In this document: positions 35,890 through 48,759 of the stretch, piece by piece
Numbering within the stretch: the stretch's first letter is position 1
Layout: the number at the start of each line of letters is the position of its first letter
NCBI RefSeq assembly: GCF_036320965.1
Contig: NC_092231.1
Coordinates: forward strand, 23,269,394 to 23,333,393
DNA from: Panulirus ornatus
Taxonomy: Eukaryota; Arthropoda; Malacostraca; Decapoda; Palinuridae
DNA length: 64,000 nucleotides
Direction: 5' to 3'
Made by a program: the position numbers and the translations under genes
Notes under the pieces: generated by a model
Told to the model about the DNA's origin: nothing
What the model saw: only the letters and a program-made list of their open reading frames with translations
The model's database searches: none

Positions 35890-36517
35890 TATCATAAATT
35901 CTTATTCTAGACAGGTTGAGACAGGATGATAAAGGGACAGAAGCCAGGTACCAGGAATGAGAGATCTTAGGGTGTGACTCGCGTAATGTTTGACACACTT
36001 AGATCATATCGTAAATGAGGATGTTTGCCTAAGAGCTTTACGTGAAGGCCTTTTGACCCTCATATAACATGATTAGCTTTGCTGATATGCCAGTGAGAGA
36101 CGTGTACACGAAGCCAGATAGCCAGTAAAGTACTCGGCATGGCCTCCACAATGTAGAAAATGAAGAGAGAGAGAGACTCAACATCGACAGTGTATGAAGG
36201 AGAGAGGAACTTACTGAGCTGTTGTAGAAGAGGAATAACTCGACATGAATCGAGCTTCCTGTCGCTGGAAATTGGTGAGATAGAAAGACTAATTAATTCT
36301 TATCATAAAACTATGAGAAGATTCTCAAATTTCAGCAAATGTTGCTCAAGAAAAAGTCTTACCAACTTCCCCTTTGGTAGAGAAATGCAAACGAATGAGT
36401 TGGAAAGGAAAGAGAAAGATGTGGTTCAGTGAAATATGCCTGAAAGGAAAAAAGGAGCACATACTGTGGAGAATATATTTTCAGTACAAGAACCTGACAG
36501 TAGGAGGAGGAGGAACA

Positions 36518-36553
<36 letters not shown>

Positions 36554-37756
36554 GGAGAATGAGGAGGAGGAGGAGGAGGAGGAGATTGTAAGAAATCAAG
36601 AAAGTTATAAGGGAACAGATATATATATATAAGGAAGACAACATTCAGCCTTACGGTCTTTCCAGGTTCATGTCACGTAATCCAGTCTGGTCCGGGGCTA
36701 ATGACTGGAACGTAGAGAATGACGTGTATATATGAGAGAGGCCGTGTTAACATGCCACCCTCCTTTGTCTTACCCAACACTAAGTGAAGGGACGTGCGAA
36801 AGAAGGGGGAAGTAGGAGGGTGAAATGAAACTGATAGAAAGAAAGGAAGATAAGAATGAAAGAAAGGGAGAGAGAATTTGAGTGAGTTAAATGAGTTGGA
36901 GCACTTGAGAAATAGCCATGATTTATATCTTTATTTCCTGTACACTATTTACAGCCACAGAGATCGTATATCTGGCAAAAGATTCATTTGTCTTATACTC
37001 TTCTGTTATCGTTTGATATTCAGGGAAATAGTGTCATGTAAGGGAATATAAGAAGGAAGAATTTTCTCCAGGATGTATGTGGTTTAGGTGTAGAGATCTC
37101 GTGAGTAGGACGTAAAGGAATCGAATGGTCAGTCATCATTGTTTGACCGTAATTAAAAGTGATGGTTAGGACGGGCTCATTAATCTGAACCACTGTTTAC
37201 GACGCAGCTACCAAGGCTTGGGTCGAATATTGACATCTTAAGTGGAATAAGAAGCAAAAACTTCTGCCCCCAACGCGCAGGGCTTATAATCTTCAGTCGC
37301 TCGAAACTTTTATAGAATATGAATGACATTCTTTTCTGAAATGACACCATTGTGGCAAATCATGTTAAGGTCTGGTCTCCGAACTTCGTCTCGAGTTCGA
37401 TCAGGATGGTTCACGAAGCCTGGCTCTCGAGTTATGGCTGTCATCCCCTGTCTTTGTTTGTGTTTGTGAATGAGACAACTTGATACAGCTTTCTGGATAC
37501 CTAAAGTTATGTTTAACATTTGCTCACTAACGATGCAACACCCGAACCACTGTATGCATGGCGTAGTTAAGGTTTCACGTTAACCAGCTGAACAAAGTTG
37601 AAAGTGTTAACTATAGACGTTCTAACCTGTCGTTGCACTCACTTTAGCTTAAAGACACTGGATATAAGGTCCATATCTTGATTCATTCCCAGTTGTGTAA
37701 CAGTCGGAACTGTCAACCCGATCTGTGAGGCATCTACGCCTCGATTGCATCCTCGC

Positions 37757-37757
<1 letters not shown>
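35890..37757. other. No recognised gene; GGA-rich purine tract inside
   Basis: A (GGA)n/(AGGAGG) tract lies at about 36501-36585 and a short TA run at 36620-36631. A 90-codon frame at 36160-36432 and a 69-codon minus frame at 37310-37519 show no domain I recognise. Confidence 0.5.

Positions 37758-37828
<71 letters not shown>
37758..37828. repeat. (GA)n microsatellite
   Basis: About 35 GA dinucleotides. Confidence 0.97.
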
Positions 37829-37830
<2 letters not shown>

Positions 37831-38374
37831 TTTCAGCCCAATTCTGGTCTAATCATAGTCTTTTATCCGCCCTGGAGTCCATAATCAGGTCCGGAATGAA
37901 CTCTCGTAAATTAAATTGACTAAACCAAGAGAATGATTGTCCCAGAGGGCGGCCATCCGTCATGTGCACAACCCATAACAAACATGGCCATACTACCTCG
38001 TTACCCCGGAAATGTTGTGATGTCTCTTGCTGCTGCTGCTGCTGCTGCTGCAGCTTCATGGTCCTCCTGCCTCAGGCTGCCGCTGCATCTACAGCTGCAC
38101 CAGATACTGACGACCCCCCGACACATGCATCGTTTAACTGCTTCATCTCTCTTTTTCTCTCGGGTTCTTCACACTCGTATTGCAACTACAAACACCGCTT
38201 CTCCTGTGTAGAAAGTGCTCATCCCCCATCTGCCATCTTCTTGCGTTCTTGAACAACCAGAACACCGATGACAACCTCGTGGAGCCAAGATGGTAAGGCA
38301 ATGAGGGGGCGATATTTCTTGCCGATGCACAGATGGTTCGGAATCAAAGACGAAATCGGGTCTCCCATTGACGT
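37829..38374. other. No recognised gene; short (CTG)n
   Basis: A (TGC)8 run at about 38029-38052 gives poly-Ala, poly-Cys and poly-Gln frames on either strand. No domain is visible around it. Confidence 0.5.
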
Positions 38375-38395
38375 CCCCCCCCCCCCCCCCCCCCC
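38375..38395 (+). repeat. Poly(C) run, 21 bases
   Basis: Twenty-one consecutive C, followed by C-rich sequence to about 38430. The complementary strand is G-rich and could form a quadruplex; long C runs are also error-prone in assemblies. Confidence 0.95.
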
Positions 38396-38560
38396 TGCGC
38401 CCGCCCGCCTCCCCCCTCCACCCTCAAACCCTCCAGCTACATCAGGCTCGAGACATCCAGCGGTAATCACCACATCTGTCTTCCAGAGTATTCATATTAT
38501 CCGTCCTAGTGGCCAATTCCGCAGACCGTCTACAGAAGGTTGAGGTACAGACAGGGACAA

Positions 38561-38577
38561 AGGGAGAGAGAGAGAGC

Positions 38578-38663
<86 letters not shown>
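38561..38663. repeat. (GA)n microsatellite
   Basis: About 50 GA dinucleotides with an early GCGAAA interruption. Confidence 0.97.
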
Positions 38664-39327
<664 letters not shown>

Positions 39328-39512
39328 ATTAATGAGATTGCCTCGATTAAGGCATATAGTTGGCCGTGCCGTCTCACTTAACATAAAGCAACATAAACCC
39401 CACCTTCCCTCCTACCCAAGCAACACGTTTCCTCCCCTCGTCCTAGCTTCTCCTCTTCCGGTCCACTGCCTCCCTTACTGGCCACGCAGTCCCTATCTCT
39501 CCTGCACCTTCA

Positions 39513-39513
<1 letters not shown>

Positions 39514-39557
<44 letters not shown>
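39514..39557. repeat. (CA)n microsatellite
   Basis: About 22 CA dinucleotides. Confidence 0.97.
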
Positions 39558-39558
<1 letters not shown>

Positions 39559-40138
39559 CAACCTTACCCCTCGCTGTTCGTCGGGCCACTGTGGTATTTA
39601 TCGTCAACGAAACGGTGACTGCAAAGGATGAAGATTTGGTCGAGCGTGATGCGAAATTTGGCGATTGTCTTCGATGTCTGAAAGTCTCAGGGGCGTCATC
39701 GTCCATGCCATGCAAGAGATTGCACGCTACCCCAGGTCGCCTCGCCGATGTTTGATCTTAAACCTCCAGAGACCATTGGCTCTCGTCTACAAGTGACATC
39801 ATAAGTCAGACGACCATCAAGACGAATCACATCATTAGATAAGGTAGTTAGGGATAATTGCCCGTATCAGTCTTGCCTCCTAAATTGGAGGCGGCGTCAC
39901 CAAAAGTGTCTCGGGACGTCATTCATAAATCTTGGCTTCCGATAATATGGAAAGATGTATGATGGAATGAACAAGGGCAAGGGCAATATTTCACATCGGA
40001 GGAACATAATGCAAAATATATTATTCTGCATGGCACCCCCGTGAGTTAAATTTCCTCAGATCCGGTTGAGAGAAATGATACATTCTTCTATCAATTATGT
40101 TGAATTCCTCCATTATGAGAGAGCTGAGTGAAAAGATT
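39558..40138. other. No recognised feature
   Basis: About 580 bp of mixed sequence without identifiable gene or repeat. Confidence 0.5.
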
Positions 40139-40835
40139 TGGGGGGGGGGGTTCTCAGTGGCGGGAATTAATTATTTTGGGTATTTTTCTGCATATTGTTT
40201 GAGCGAGGCTGCTCAAGTGATCTGGGGGAAATTTTGTGCGTAGGACATTGTGTGATTGATGACACCCTAGGTAGGGGACGGAGGGGGGGGGGGGAGTGTG
40301 ATTGATGCCCCCCCCCCCCGCCTAGGTGGGGTGGATGGGGGGGGGGTTCTGTGATGGATGACACCTTAGGTGGGGGTCTATGTGGTTAATGACACCCTAA
40401 CTGGTAGCCTATCGTGTGATTGATGGTACCCTAGATGGTAGGTCTTTGTGTGACTGGTAAGACCAGAGGTGGTAGGTCTTTGTGTGACTGATAAGACCAG
40501 AGGTGGTAGGTCTTTGTGTGACTGATAAGACCTCAGGTGGTAGGTCTTTGTGTGACTGGTATGACCAGAGGTGGTAGGTCTTGGTGTGACTGATATGACC
40601 AGAGGTGGTAGGTCTTGGTGTGACTGATAAGACCAGAGGTGGTAGGTCTTGGTGTGACTGATAAGACCTCAGGTGGTAGGTCTTTGTGTGATCGATAAGA
40701 CCTCAGGTGGCAGGTCTTTGGTTGATTGATAAGGTCTTTATGTGATTGATGATACCTGGATGGTAGGTCCTTGTGTGATTGATGATACCCTGGTTGGAAG
40801 TCCTCGTGTCATTAATGATACCAGGTTGTAGGTGC
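40139..40835 (+). repeat. 34-bp tandem repeat with embedded G and C runs
   Basis: Units of about 34 bp around GGTAGGTCTTTGTGTGACTG then ATAAGACC(A/T), about 16-17 copies from 40245. The central copies (40440-40710) are most alike. The 5' part is interrupted by homopolymers: G runs near 40139, 40285 and 40338 and a C run near 40310. Confidence 0.85.
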
Positions 40836-40839
40836 CAGT

Positions 40840-42620
40840 AGTAGAAATATGCTGGCGCCAGTGTATCCGTGGGGACGGGAGAAAGAATACTTCCCACGTA
40901 TTCCCTGCGCGTAGAAGGCGGCTAAAAGGGGCGGGAACGGTGTGGCTAGAAAGCTTCTCCTTGTGGTACAATTTCCAAACGCTGGATCAGAAGAAGGAGC
41001 CAGGCAGGGAGTTACTCTCCTCAAAGGCTCAGGTTGGGGCGTCTGAATGTGTGTGGATGTAACCAAGATGAGAAGGGAGTTATTGATGGTATATTTGAGG
41101 CGAGGAACCTGGAAGTTCAGACTCTGAGTGAAACAAAGCTCAAGTGGAAGGGGAAGGAAGTGTTTGGGAATGCCAGGTATTAGTGTGAGGACGAAAGCTA
41201 AGGTAGGAGTAGCATTTTTGGAGATGGTGAAATTGTGGGAATGTGTGAGAGAGTGTTGGGAAGTGAGCCCCAGACAGATGTTGGTACGATGAAAGTGACT
41301 ACAAGCGTTGTGTGTGTTCGTGCTTGCGCAAGTGGAAACGAGAGGAGTAAGGAAAAGAGACGAGTGTTTTGGAAGGAGCAGAGTAGCGTGTCAGCAGTTT
41401 TGTTTGATGCTTTGGCAAGGCAGGGTATTAATGGCAGGGGGTTATGGGGCACCCATTAAAGTGAATGGAAATGATGCTGAACTAGTGTTGCGTGCTGGAA
41501 AAAGACTAGTGACTTAGAATACCTGATCTAAAAAAGGACATACATAAGTTTTTGTGGGTGAACTGGGTAGATGGTATGCGTGTATTATTGGGTTATGTAC
41601 TAGATAATTGGCTTGTAGAAGAGAGAGTCTTACACGTGAAAATGCTGAGCGGGGCAGCGAGCGGGACGTCTGATCATTACTTGTTGAAGGCGTGGATGAA
41701 GGTTTGCTGAGGCTTCATGAAAACAGAAAACGATATGGGTGGGCAAAGAGTCGTTTGCCGATGATACAGGACTGTTGGTAGATTCGAGTGAAAAACTGAA
41801 GAGGATTGTTGTTGCATGGTTTGGGAGAGTGTGAGAAAGGCGAATGTTAAGAATGAATGTGAATAAAAACAAGGTTATTACGAGCAGCGGGGTGAGTGAG
41901 ATAGGTTATTTGAAGTGTGAAGTTACATGGGAGTAGGCATGCCAGTGAATGGAACCAAGGGGGCGAAGATCCTTGGAGTATTGAGGAGTGTATGGCAAGA
42001 GAGGTCACTGTCTATGACGGCAAAGTTGGTGCATTTGATGCTAAGGCAGTTTCGTCGGTGTTGTGTGGACGCCAGGCACGGACTCACAGATGACAGAGTA
42101 CTGGAGAGGGTGATGTGAAAGAAATAGAATGCTTGATCGAATAAGAAATGATAGGGTTAGAGAGAGATGACTAAGAGGAGTGCATATGAGAGAGCTGAAG
42201 AGGATGTTCTGAAATATTTTGAACATATGGAGGAGAATGAGTGAGGAGAGCATGACTTAGAGAGTATACATGTGGTAGGTAGGTGGAACAAGGAAAATGG
42301 AAAATTCGAAGAGGAGGTGCAAGAACGGACTGAAAGATGCTATGAATGTGTAGGGCCTGAACGTACAGGAGGGTGCGAGGCGTGCAAGAGATAGAGCGAA
42401 TTGGAGGGAAGTGGTACCCAAGGGGAGACGTTGCGGTCATTGGACTGAACCAGGCGACTGAAGTGGTCGGAGGAAACCACGGAAAGGTGTGTGGTGCCTG
42501 ATTGTGATCAAGGAGCCTGATTCCTTGCATGATACATGACTATCAGAGGATGGAAGTAACTGCATGAGGCAGGTCTTCTTCTGTTCTTGGCGCTTCCTCC
42601 CTATTGCAGAAAACGGCGAA
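40840..42620 (+). pseudogene. Internally deleted non-LTR retrotransposon, family B
   Basis: A leader at about 40870-41050 includes CCTGCGCGTAGAAGGCGGCT and CTCCTCAAAGGCTCAG. Endonuclease at about 41090-41700: LEVQTLSETKLKWKGKEVF, IVGMCERVLGSEPQTDVGTM and, near the end, GTSDHYLLKAW with the conserved SDH. The frame then jumps at about 41710-41755 straight to the RT catalytic box FADDTGLLVDSSEKLKRIV and LRMNVNKNKV (to about 41880), so the RT N-terminal half is missing. The 3' region (41.9-42.45 kb) ends in GGACTGAACCAGGCGACTGA. The tail GGCGCTTCCTCCCTATTGCA then GAAAACGGCGA leads into (CA)n. Scattered stops mark it as inactive. Confidence 0.85.
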
Positions 42621-42633
42621 GAAGGAAGAATTA

Positions 42634-42636
<3 letters not shown>

Positions 42637-42701
<65 letters not shown>

Positions 42702-42708
42702 GCGCGCA
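42637..42708. repeat. (CA)n(CG)n alternating purine-pyrimidine tract
   Basis: About 25 CA dinucleotides followed without a break by about 11 CG dinucleotides. Alternating CG/CA is the strongest Z-DNA-forming sequence class. It sits at the family B 3' end. Confidence 0.95.
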
Positions 42709-42801
42709 TCAGCCGACGAGTTTTATCAAGTTCCATAACGCACATTCTTAGAAAGAATATAATCCTAACTATTTTTTTCATTTCTGATTAGGCTTATATC
42801 G

Positions 42802-43189
42802 GAGATACGCTATGGGTGTAGTATGAGGGAGAGGAGATACGCTATGGGTGTAGTATGAGGGAGAGGAGATACGCAATAGGTGTAGTAAAAGGGAGAGGAG
42901 ATACGCTATGGGTGTAATATGAGGGAGAGGAGATACGCAATACGTGTGATAAGAGGGAGAGGAGATACGCAATACGTGTGATAAGAGGGAGAGGAAATAC
43001 GCAATAGATGTAGTAAGACGGAGAGGAGATACATACTAAGTGTAGTAAGACGGAGAGGAGATACGTACTAAGGGTAGTTAGTGGGAGAGGAGATACGTAC
43101 TAAGGGTAGTAAGAGGGAGAGGAGTTACGTACTAAGTGTAGTAAGAGGGAGAGGAGTTACGTACTAAGTGTAGTAAGAGTGAGGGAGAG
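42802..43189 (+). repeat. 32-bp minisatellite, 12 units
   Basis: The unit starts GAGATACGCTATGGGTGTAG and ends TATGAGGGAGAG. Twelve consecutive copies drift progressively: CTATGGG forms first, then CAATACG, then TACTAAG, and GAGTTACG starts at the 3' end. The last unit has a 4-bp insertion. Confidence 0.95.
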
Positions 43190-43389
43190 GAGTTGATAAT
43201 GACAGTGTGGACGGTGGCATGACGAACATTGTCGGTGCAGCGTGTCAGCACATCCTGCTACCTGGATACTGAGGGAGGTTACAACACAGCAGGTAAGGTA
43301 CTGCCACACCAGCTAACATGTGGGGTGCGAAGGTCAGGACGAGGTAGGCAGGGATGGGGAGAGAAAAAGGGAAGGGAAATAGAGAGGTG

Positions 43390-43392
<3 letters not shown>

Positions 43393-43474
<82 letters not shown>
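43393..43474. repeat. (GA)n microsatellite
   Basis: About 41 GA dinucleotides in a larger purine-rich stretch (43350-43550). Confidence 0.97.
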
Positions 43475-43478
<4 letters not shown>

Positions 43479-43550
43479 GTTAAGGAAGAAGGGAGAGATA
43501 CAGAGGGAGGGAGGAAGGGAAAGAGAGATGGAGGGAGGGAGGGAAGCGAA

Positions 43551-44392
43551 CCATTGCATTTCAGTTATTAATAAATCAGGTTTTTAATTCTAATCTGGGT
43601 CGCGGGATAATTTTGGCTGCGTGAGATGTGAATACTAATAAAGAAAACATCAAAGAATGTGTAAGAATATTAGCGGGGCGTTTCCTCTCCCTACCACTGC
43701 CCTTCTCTCCACCCTCCTTCACCCTTCCGCCTCCACCCATCCCCCAGGAGGCCATTATACCGTAGGACGGGGCCCTTTTTACTGGTGGACGCTGCCGGCA
43801 TATATAGCTCCCTCGCCTTATACGTTCCCTCTTTCCTCACAACTTTACCCACCCTCCAAAAAAAATCTCTCTGGAAATTTTCTCTCCCATCTTTTACTTT
43901 CATACAGAATAAATCCGTTTTTTGAGAGGATAATTTCAATGTATTCCTCGTAGGCAATCTTTTGTATAGAAATGTTTTTTTTTGTCCTGTTTACCGTATT
44001 CAGAGGGCTGAGTTGGGACCAAATGATGAGGTAACAAAATCTGAGCGGGTTTGTTGGTGGTCAGTGGCGAGATTACATTACCGATCCACAAAGACAAGTA
44101 TCTGATAAAGAAGTTTCATTTATCTTTGCTTCTCAGTAAGTATTATAACAATGTTTAGATTATCAGTAATCTATGCAAATTTACGATTAGGCATGATTGC
44201 TTAAAGCCTCTTATGTGAGTTTGGATTTTTTCCTGAGTTATAAGTAATGGGTTTTAATGGTAATATGATGAACAATTATTTGTTGCTCATTCGGTTGTAT
44301 ATTGTTTGTAGGTTATCATCTGCTTGTGTTAAGGAGGAAATTACATTGTCTTTCTGCTGTTAATAGCCATTGGCGGCGAGTGTCTTGTTGAA
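43551..44392. other. No recognised gene
   Basis: AT-rich mixed sequence. A 98-codon plus frame at 43657-43953 has no domain; nothing else is identified. Confidence 0.5.
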
Positions 44393-44456
44393 GCACGATA
44401 GTACGTGGGAGCCAGCAGATAACATAAAACCTGATGGTCTGTAACGATATCATCTG
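44393..44456 (+). repeat. Dispersed repeat R66, diverged copy
   Basis: GTACGTGGGAGCCAGCAGAT, AACATAAAACC, TGATGGTCTGTAACGA and ATCATCTGGTTG follow R66 order. It merges into the 23-bp array. Confidence 0.65.
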
Positions 44457-44680
44457 GTTGTAGGACTATGGAGGCTGAGGTTGTAAGTCCACGATATCCT
44501 TGGTTGAAAGACCATGGTGGTTATGGTTGTAGGATTATGGTGGCCTTGGTTGTAGGACTGTGGTGGCCTTGCTTGTAGAACTATGGTGGCCTTGGTTGTA
44601 GGACTATGGTGGCCTTGGTTGTAGATGTATGGTGGCCTTGATTGTAGGACTATGGTAAGGTGAGGTTGTAAGTTAAGGAG
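44457..44680 (+). repeat. 23-bp minisatellite, about 10 units
   Basis: Unit GTTGTAGGACTATGGTGGCC then TTG, nine to ten copies with point changes, most regular from 44526 to 44640. Confidence 0.93.
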
Positions 44681-44689
44681 GGAGGACAA

Positions 44690-45686
44690 GGCTGCTGTCT
44701 TCCACTATCTCAGGTGTAGTTGGTACAAACAGAACTTGTTACATTGCTTCCTTGTCTTGAGGTTTTTCAGTTCATTACTCACATTATACAAGAACTAAAA
44801 CAATTTAGGGGAGAAGTACCATATAAGATTTTATTTTCTGACTAAACCATTGGATACTCACGGATGTATTGCTCATGGTTGGTTGTTAGAGTTGTGTCTT
44901 AACTTTCATGGACACACACACTGGCCTTTCCTCAGACATTATGACTGACTATATAAGCCTTTTTATCTTCATAGGTTATACAGACGAGAGAATGAGAGTC
45001 TCTAGCCTTTAAGACGTAAGCTAGTGGACGTCGTAGACTAACATATGATTAATATGTGGCCGTTGGTAACTCATGGTTGGCTCACTGTGATGTCTTTATA
45101 TATCCCTACATCCGCCACGACCTGGAGCTCCGTAGTTCTCCTGTCTTTCTCAACAGTTACAACCTGACCCATTTTTTGAGATGGGTACCTTTTCTTCAAT
45201 CCTCAAAATGCCTGCTGCACTGTTCTTTTTGTTCATCCTTTACTTCACTGTCTCTTTCGCTCCATTTCATGTTTCATTTGAGACATTGCCTCAATAGGGA
45301 CCTTTTTTTGGTTTTTGTTTGATAGGATTGTAATGTGAGAAAAAGAGGCGCGTAAAGGCTTTGATAATTATGTCATTAGAGGCATGTTAGCTCCCCTGTG
45401 GCCTCTGATGCGCGTGTGACCAGCCTTGGAACTTGCAGTACAGAGGCAGTGGCCCGCCGGCATCCACACGGAGGCCGGGTCCTTGAGTTGCAGGCGCAGA
45501 GCATTACCTTCCGCGCCATGGTATTCCCAGAAGCCAGTAGGAAGTGCAAGTTTACGATAATGGGAAACTTACGATTGCTGTTCAATTTCATTTTTGCCGG
45601 TAACATCGGGTAGTTTATGGTGGCGGTGGCCATGCTCATCCTGTGAGCGGTAGCGCCAAAGGATTGCAGGGGTTATAAAGAGTGTT
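44690..45686. other. No recognised gene
   Basis: Mixed sequence. Frames at 45056-45322 plus (88 codons) and 45376-45639 minus (87 codons) have no recognisable domain or splice context that I could defend. Confidence 0.45.
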
Positions 45687-45782
45687 TGTCGGACTCCAGT
45701 GACCGGATGATTATAACATGTCGGACTCCAGTGGCCGGATGATTATAACATGTCGGACTCCAGTGGCCGGATGATTATAACA
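45687..45782 (+). repeat. 32-bp tandem triplication
   Basis: Three consecutive 32-bp units beginning TGTCGGACTCCAGTGGCCGG. The second and third are identical; the first has one A-for-G change. Probably recent. Confidence 0.96.
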
Positions 45783-45784
45783 TT

Positions 45785-46780
45785 AGATGTTACGCTAGTT
45801 ACATTACGCCATCGTAAAGTCTTTTTTTTTTCATACAGTACCAAACTCATTTGTCTTGTTTAATAATTGGATAAGATTTCAATAAATCAGGTACTTTACC
45901 ATGACTAGTAAGTTGCTGAGACGCTGTTTCCAGAGTTTATATGATCTGTCTTCAAGAGAGGAACTTTTCTTACACCTTCGTATAAAACAGTGTTGTAGTG
46001 TGTGCGTGTATCTATATTCCTGCTCAAACACTTCATAGATTTGCTGCCATCATTTCTATCTCTTTATTCTCTTGAAAATATCTTTTTTGTCTTGGAGGAC
46101 TGCATGGTGAACCCATTCTGTATCTAGTTCACTCGCCCTGTGCAGCAGATTAGTGCGAGGATGTAAACTACTTATCTTGACAGTGATATTGATAATCCCT
46201 CTACAGGCTTTGCTTAGGCCGTAGACAAAGCCTAAACCTTAGGGGAACGTGTTGATTTAATCCGGTAACAAAGTTTCCCGTCATTTCATCTAAGCATTAA
46301 TCACGGTGTCCTGTTCATTCCTGCCACTTGATTTTAACTTTTAAAGATATTTACAAATATTCAGTGGAATGTTATTATATAACCTTGAGACCCCTTCCCC
46401 AGGGGTTTCTTCACGTCTGCGATACAATCTGTAACAGTGAATGGATGGATACCTTTGGAGTAAGTTCTTTAACGAGATAAGCTTCGCCAAGGGATAGCGG
46501 GCCACGTGTATAATGAGTGTTTATTTGGTCTTAAATTTATCCCTGATACCTGAAGAAGGTGTTCAGATTTTCCCGACGTATGTGGACGTATCTTGACGTT
46601 TTGATGGCCTCATAATGACCCTAGCAGATGATAGGCCTAAAGCCCAAATAATTAGCCACTCTCCATAATATAATTCTAAAAGCCTCTCTACAAGACAGTA
46701 GAGTTGTGAAGAGGATTTTAGAATTTTGTCATGGAGAGGATTCATTGGTCACTCTGGAGTCAGTAGTTCAGTAGTTACCC
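45785..46780. other. No recognised gene
   Basis: About 1 kb of AT-rich mixed sequence with T runs near 45822; no gene or repeat unit stands out. Confidence 0.5.
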
Positions 46781-46784
46781 TTGA

Positions 46785-47060
46785 GGGAAATCACTGTTTA
46801 CTGTTGGGGCAAATTTCACAGGTTTTTGCGGGTGGAGTTCATGAGATATTCTGGGTAGAGTTCAAAACTGATTGTGGGCAAAATTCAGGGGTTATTGTGA
46901 GTAAAGTTCAGGGGTTACTGTGAGTGGAATTCAAAAGTTACTGTGATGGGTGCTAGCTGTGGATGGAATTCAAGAGTTACTGTGGGTGGAATTCAAGGGT
47001 TACAGTGGGTGGAATTCAAAAGTGGATGTGGGTGAAATTCAAAAGTGGATGTGGTGGGTG
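46785..47060 (+). repeat. 23-bp tandem repeat
   Basis: Unit TTCAAGGGTTACTGTGGGTG then GAA, about 11 copies with substitutions and one 16-bp insertion (GGGTGCTAGC region) near 46947. Confidence 0.88.
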
Positions 47061-47440
47061 CTAGCAGATTATTGTTGCAGGTGAAAATGTTTCAGAGAAA
47101 CTTCTCGAGATCTCGTCTGGAGGAATCGCATTTTATTTTTGGAGTGGACCAAGAGGAGGTGATGTAATTGTGCTCGCTGGTTATTGTACTTACCTACTCA
47201 CTTACGAGTTCTTACGACGAGACGTTGCCAAAGGGCAGGGCTAATCGCGTGACGTTCACCGTAGGGAAATACAAAGTTGCGGAGAACGAATCGTGTGACG
47301 TAAGTGTACTTAAGTGCTATGGATGAGAAGGAGAGACTGTATGTTTGTGGACTGAAAGCCAGCAACCCACGTAATGAAGAAACAGAAGGAAAAGAAGTGC
47401 TGGTTTTGCTGCCCTCACTTTACTAAACCTCTCGGTACTT

Positions 47441-47534
47441 AGGTGGGCAATACAGACCAGTATGCCTCTCTGGTCGGTGGTTGGCTAAGGTGGGCAATAC
47501 AGACCAATATGCCTCTCTGGTTGGTGGTTGGCTA
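47441..47534 (+). repeat. 47-bp tandem duplication
   Basis: Two adjacent copies starting AGGTGGGCAATACAGACCAG, differing at only a few bases. Confidence 0.93.
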
Positions 47535-47639
47535 CAAACTGATATTTGACTGGTTATTGTAGGAGAAATTTGGAGTTATTGCGGAAACAACTCTAGGGTC
47601 TATATTGTTGGAGGCCGAAGGTTGATATCTGGGAAGCTC

Positions 47640-48058
47640 AAAGGTTATCTAAGAGAGTCATTGTTGTTCTCTTCGTGTGATTAAAGAGATCAAGGGTTAT
47701 TGAGAAAGGTATTTACTGTGTTTTTGAGGTAATGAGAGAGGTCAAACGTTATTGTGGAAGGTATTCAGTGAGCTGATGGACTGTTTAAAAAGGTCAAAGG
47801 TTGTTGCGGAAGGTTGATTTGATGTTATCAGGGTAATTACGGAGGTCAAGGGGTATTGTGGAAGGTTATCATTGTGTTGTGGTGATAATTAGGGAACCAA
47901 AGATTAATTATAATACTGCGGTAATTAAGAGGATCAAGCCTTGTTGTGGAAGTTAATTATAGTGCCGCTGAGGTAATTAAAGAGGTCTGGGGGTATTGTG
48001 GGAAATAATCATTGTGCTATTTGGTGTAACTAAAGAGGTTAAGGGTTATGGTAGCATG
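47640..48058 (+). repeat. Degenerate 52-bp tandem repeat
   Basis: Units of 52-53 bp carrying GGTTATTGTGGAAGGT, an ATTGTGCTG-like middle, then GTAATTAAAGAGGTCAA. About seven copies, one enlarged near 47900. Confidence 0.85.
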
Positions 48059-48086
48059 TGCTATTGTGGTTCATGTTCAGAGTGTA

Positions 48087-48089
<3 letters not shown>

Positions 48090-48147
<58 letters not shown>
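48090..48147. repeat. (GT)n microsatellite
   Basis: About 29 GT dinucleotides. Confidence 0.97.
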
Positions 48148-48148
<1 letters not shown>

Positions 48149-48149
48149 G

Positions 48150-48704
<555 letters not shown>

Positions 48705-48759
48705 CTCTCTCATAAGTGTTCTCCACTTCCAGCGTTAATGTCAGGAACAGACAAAGAAC

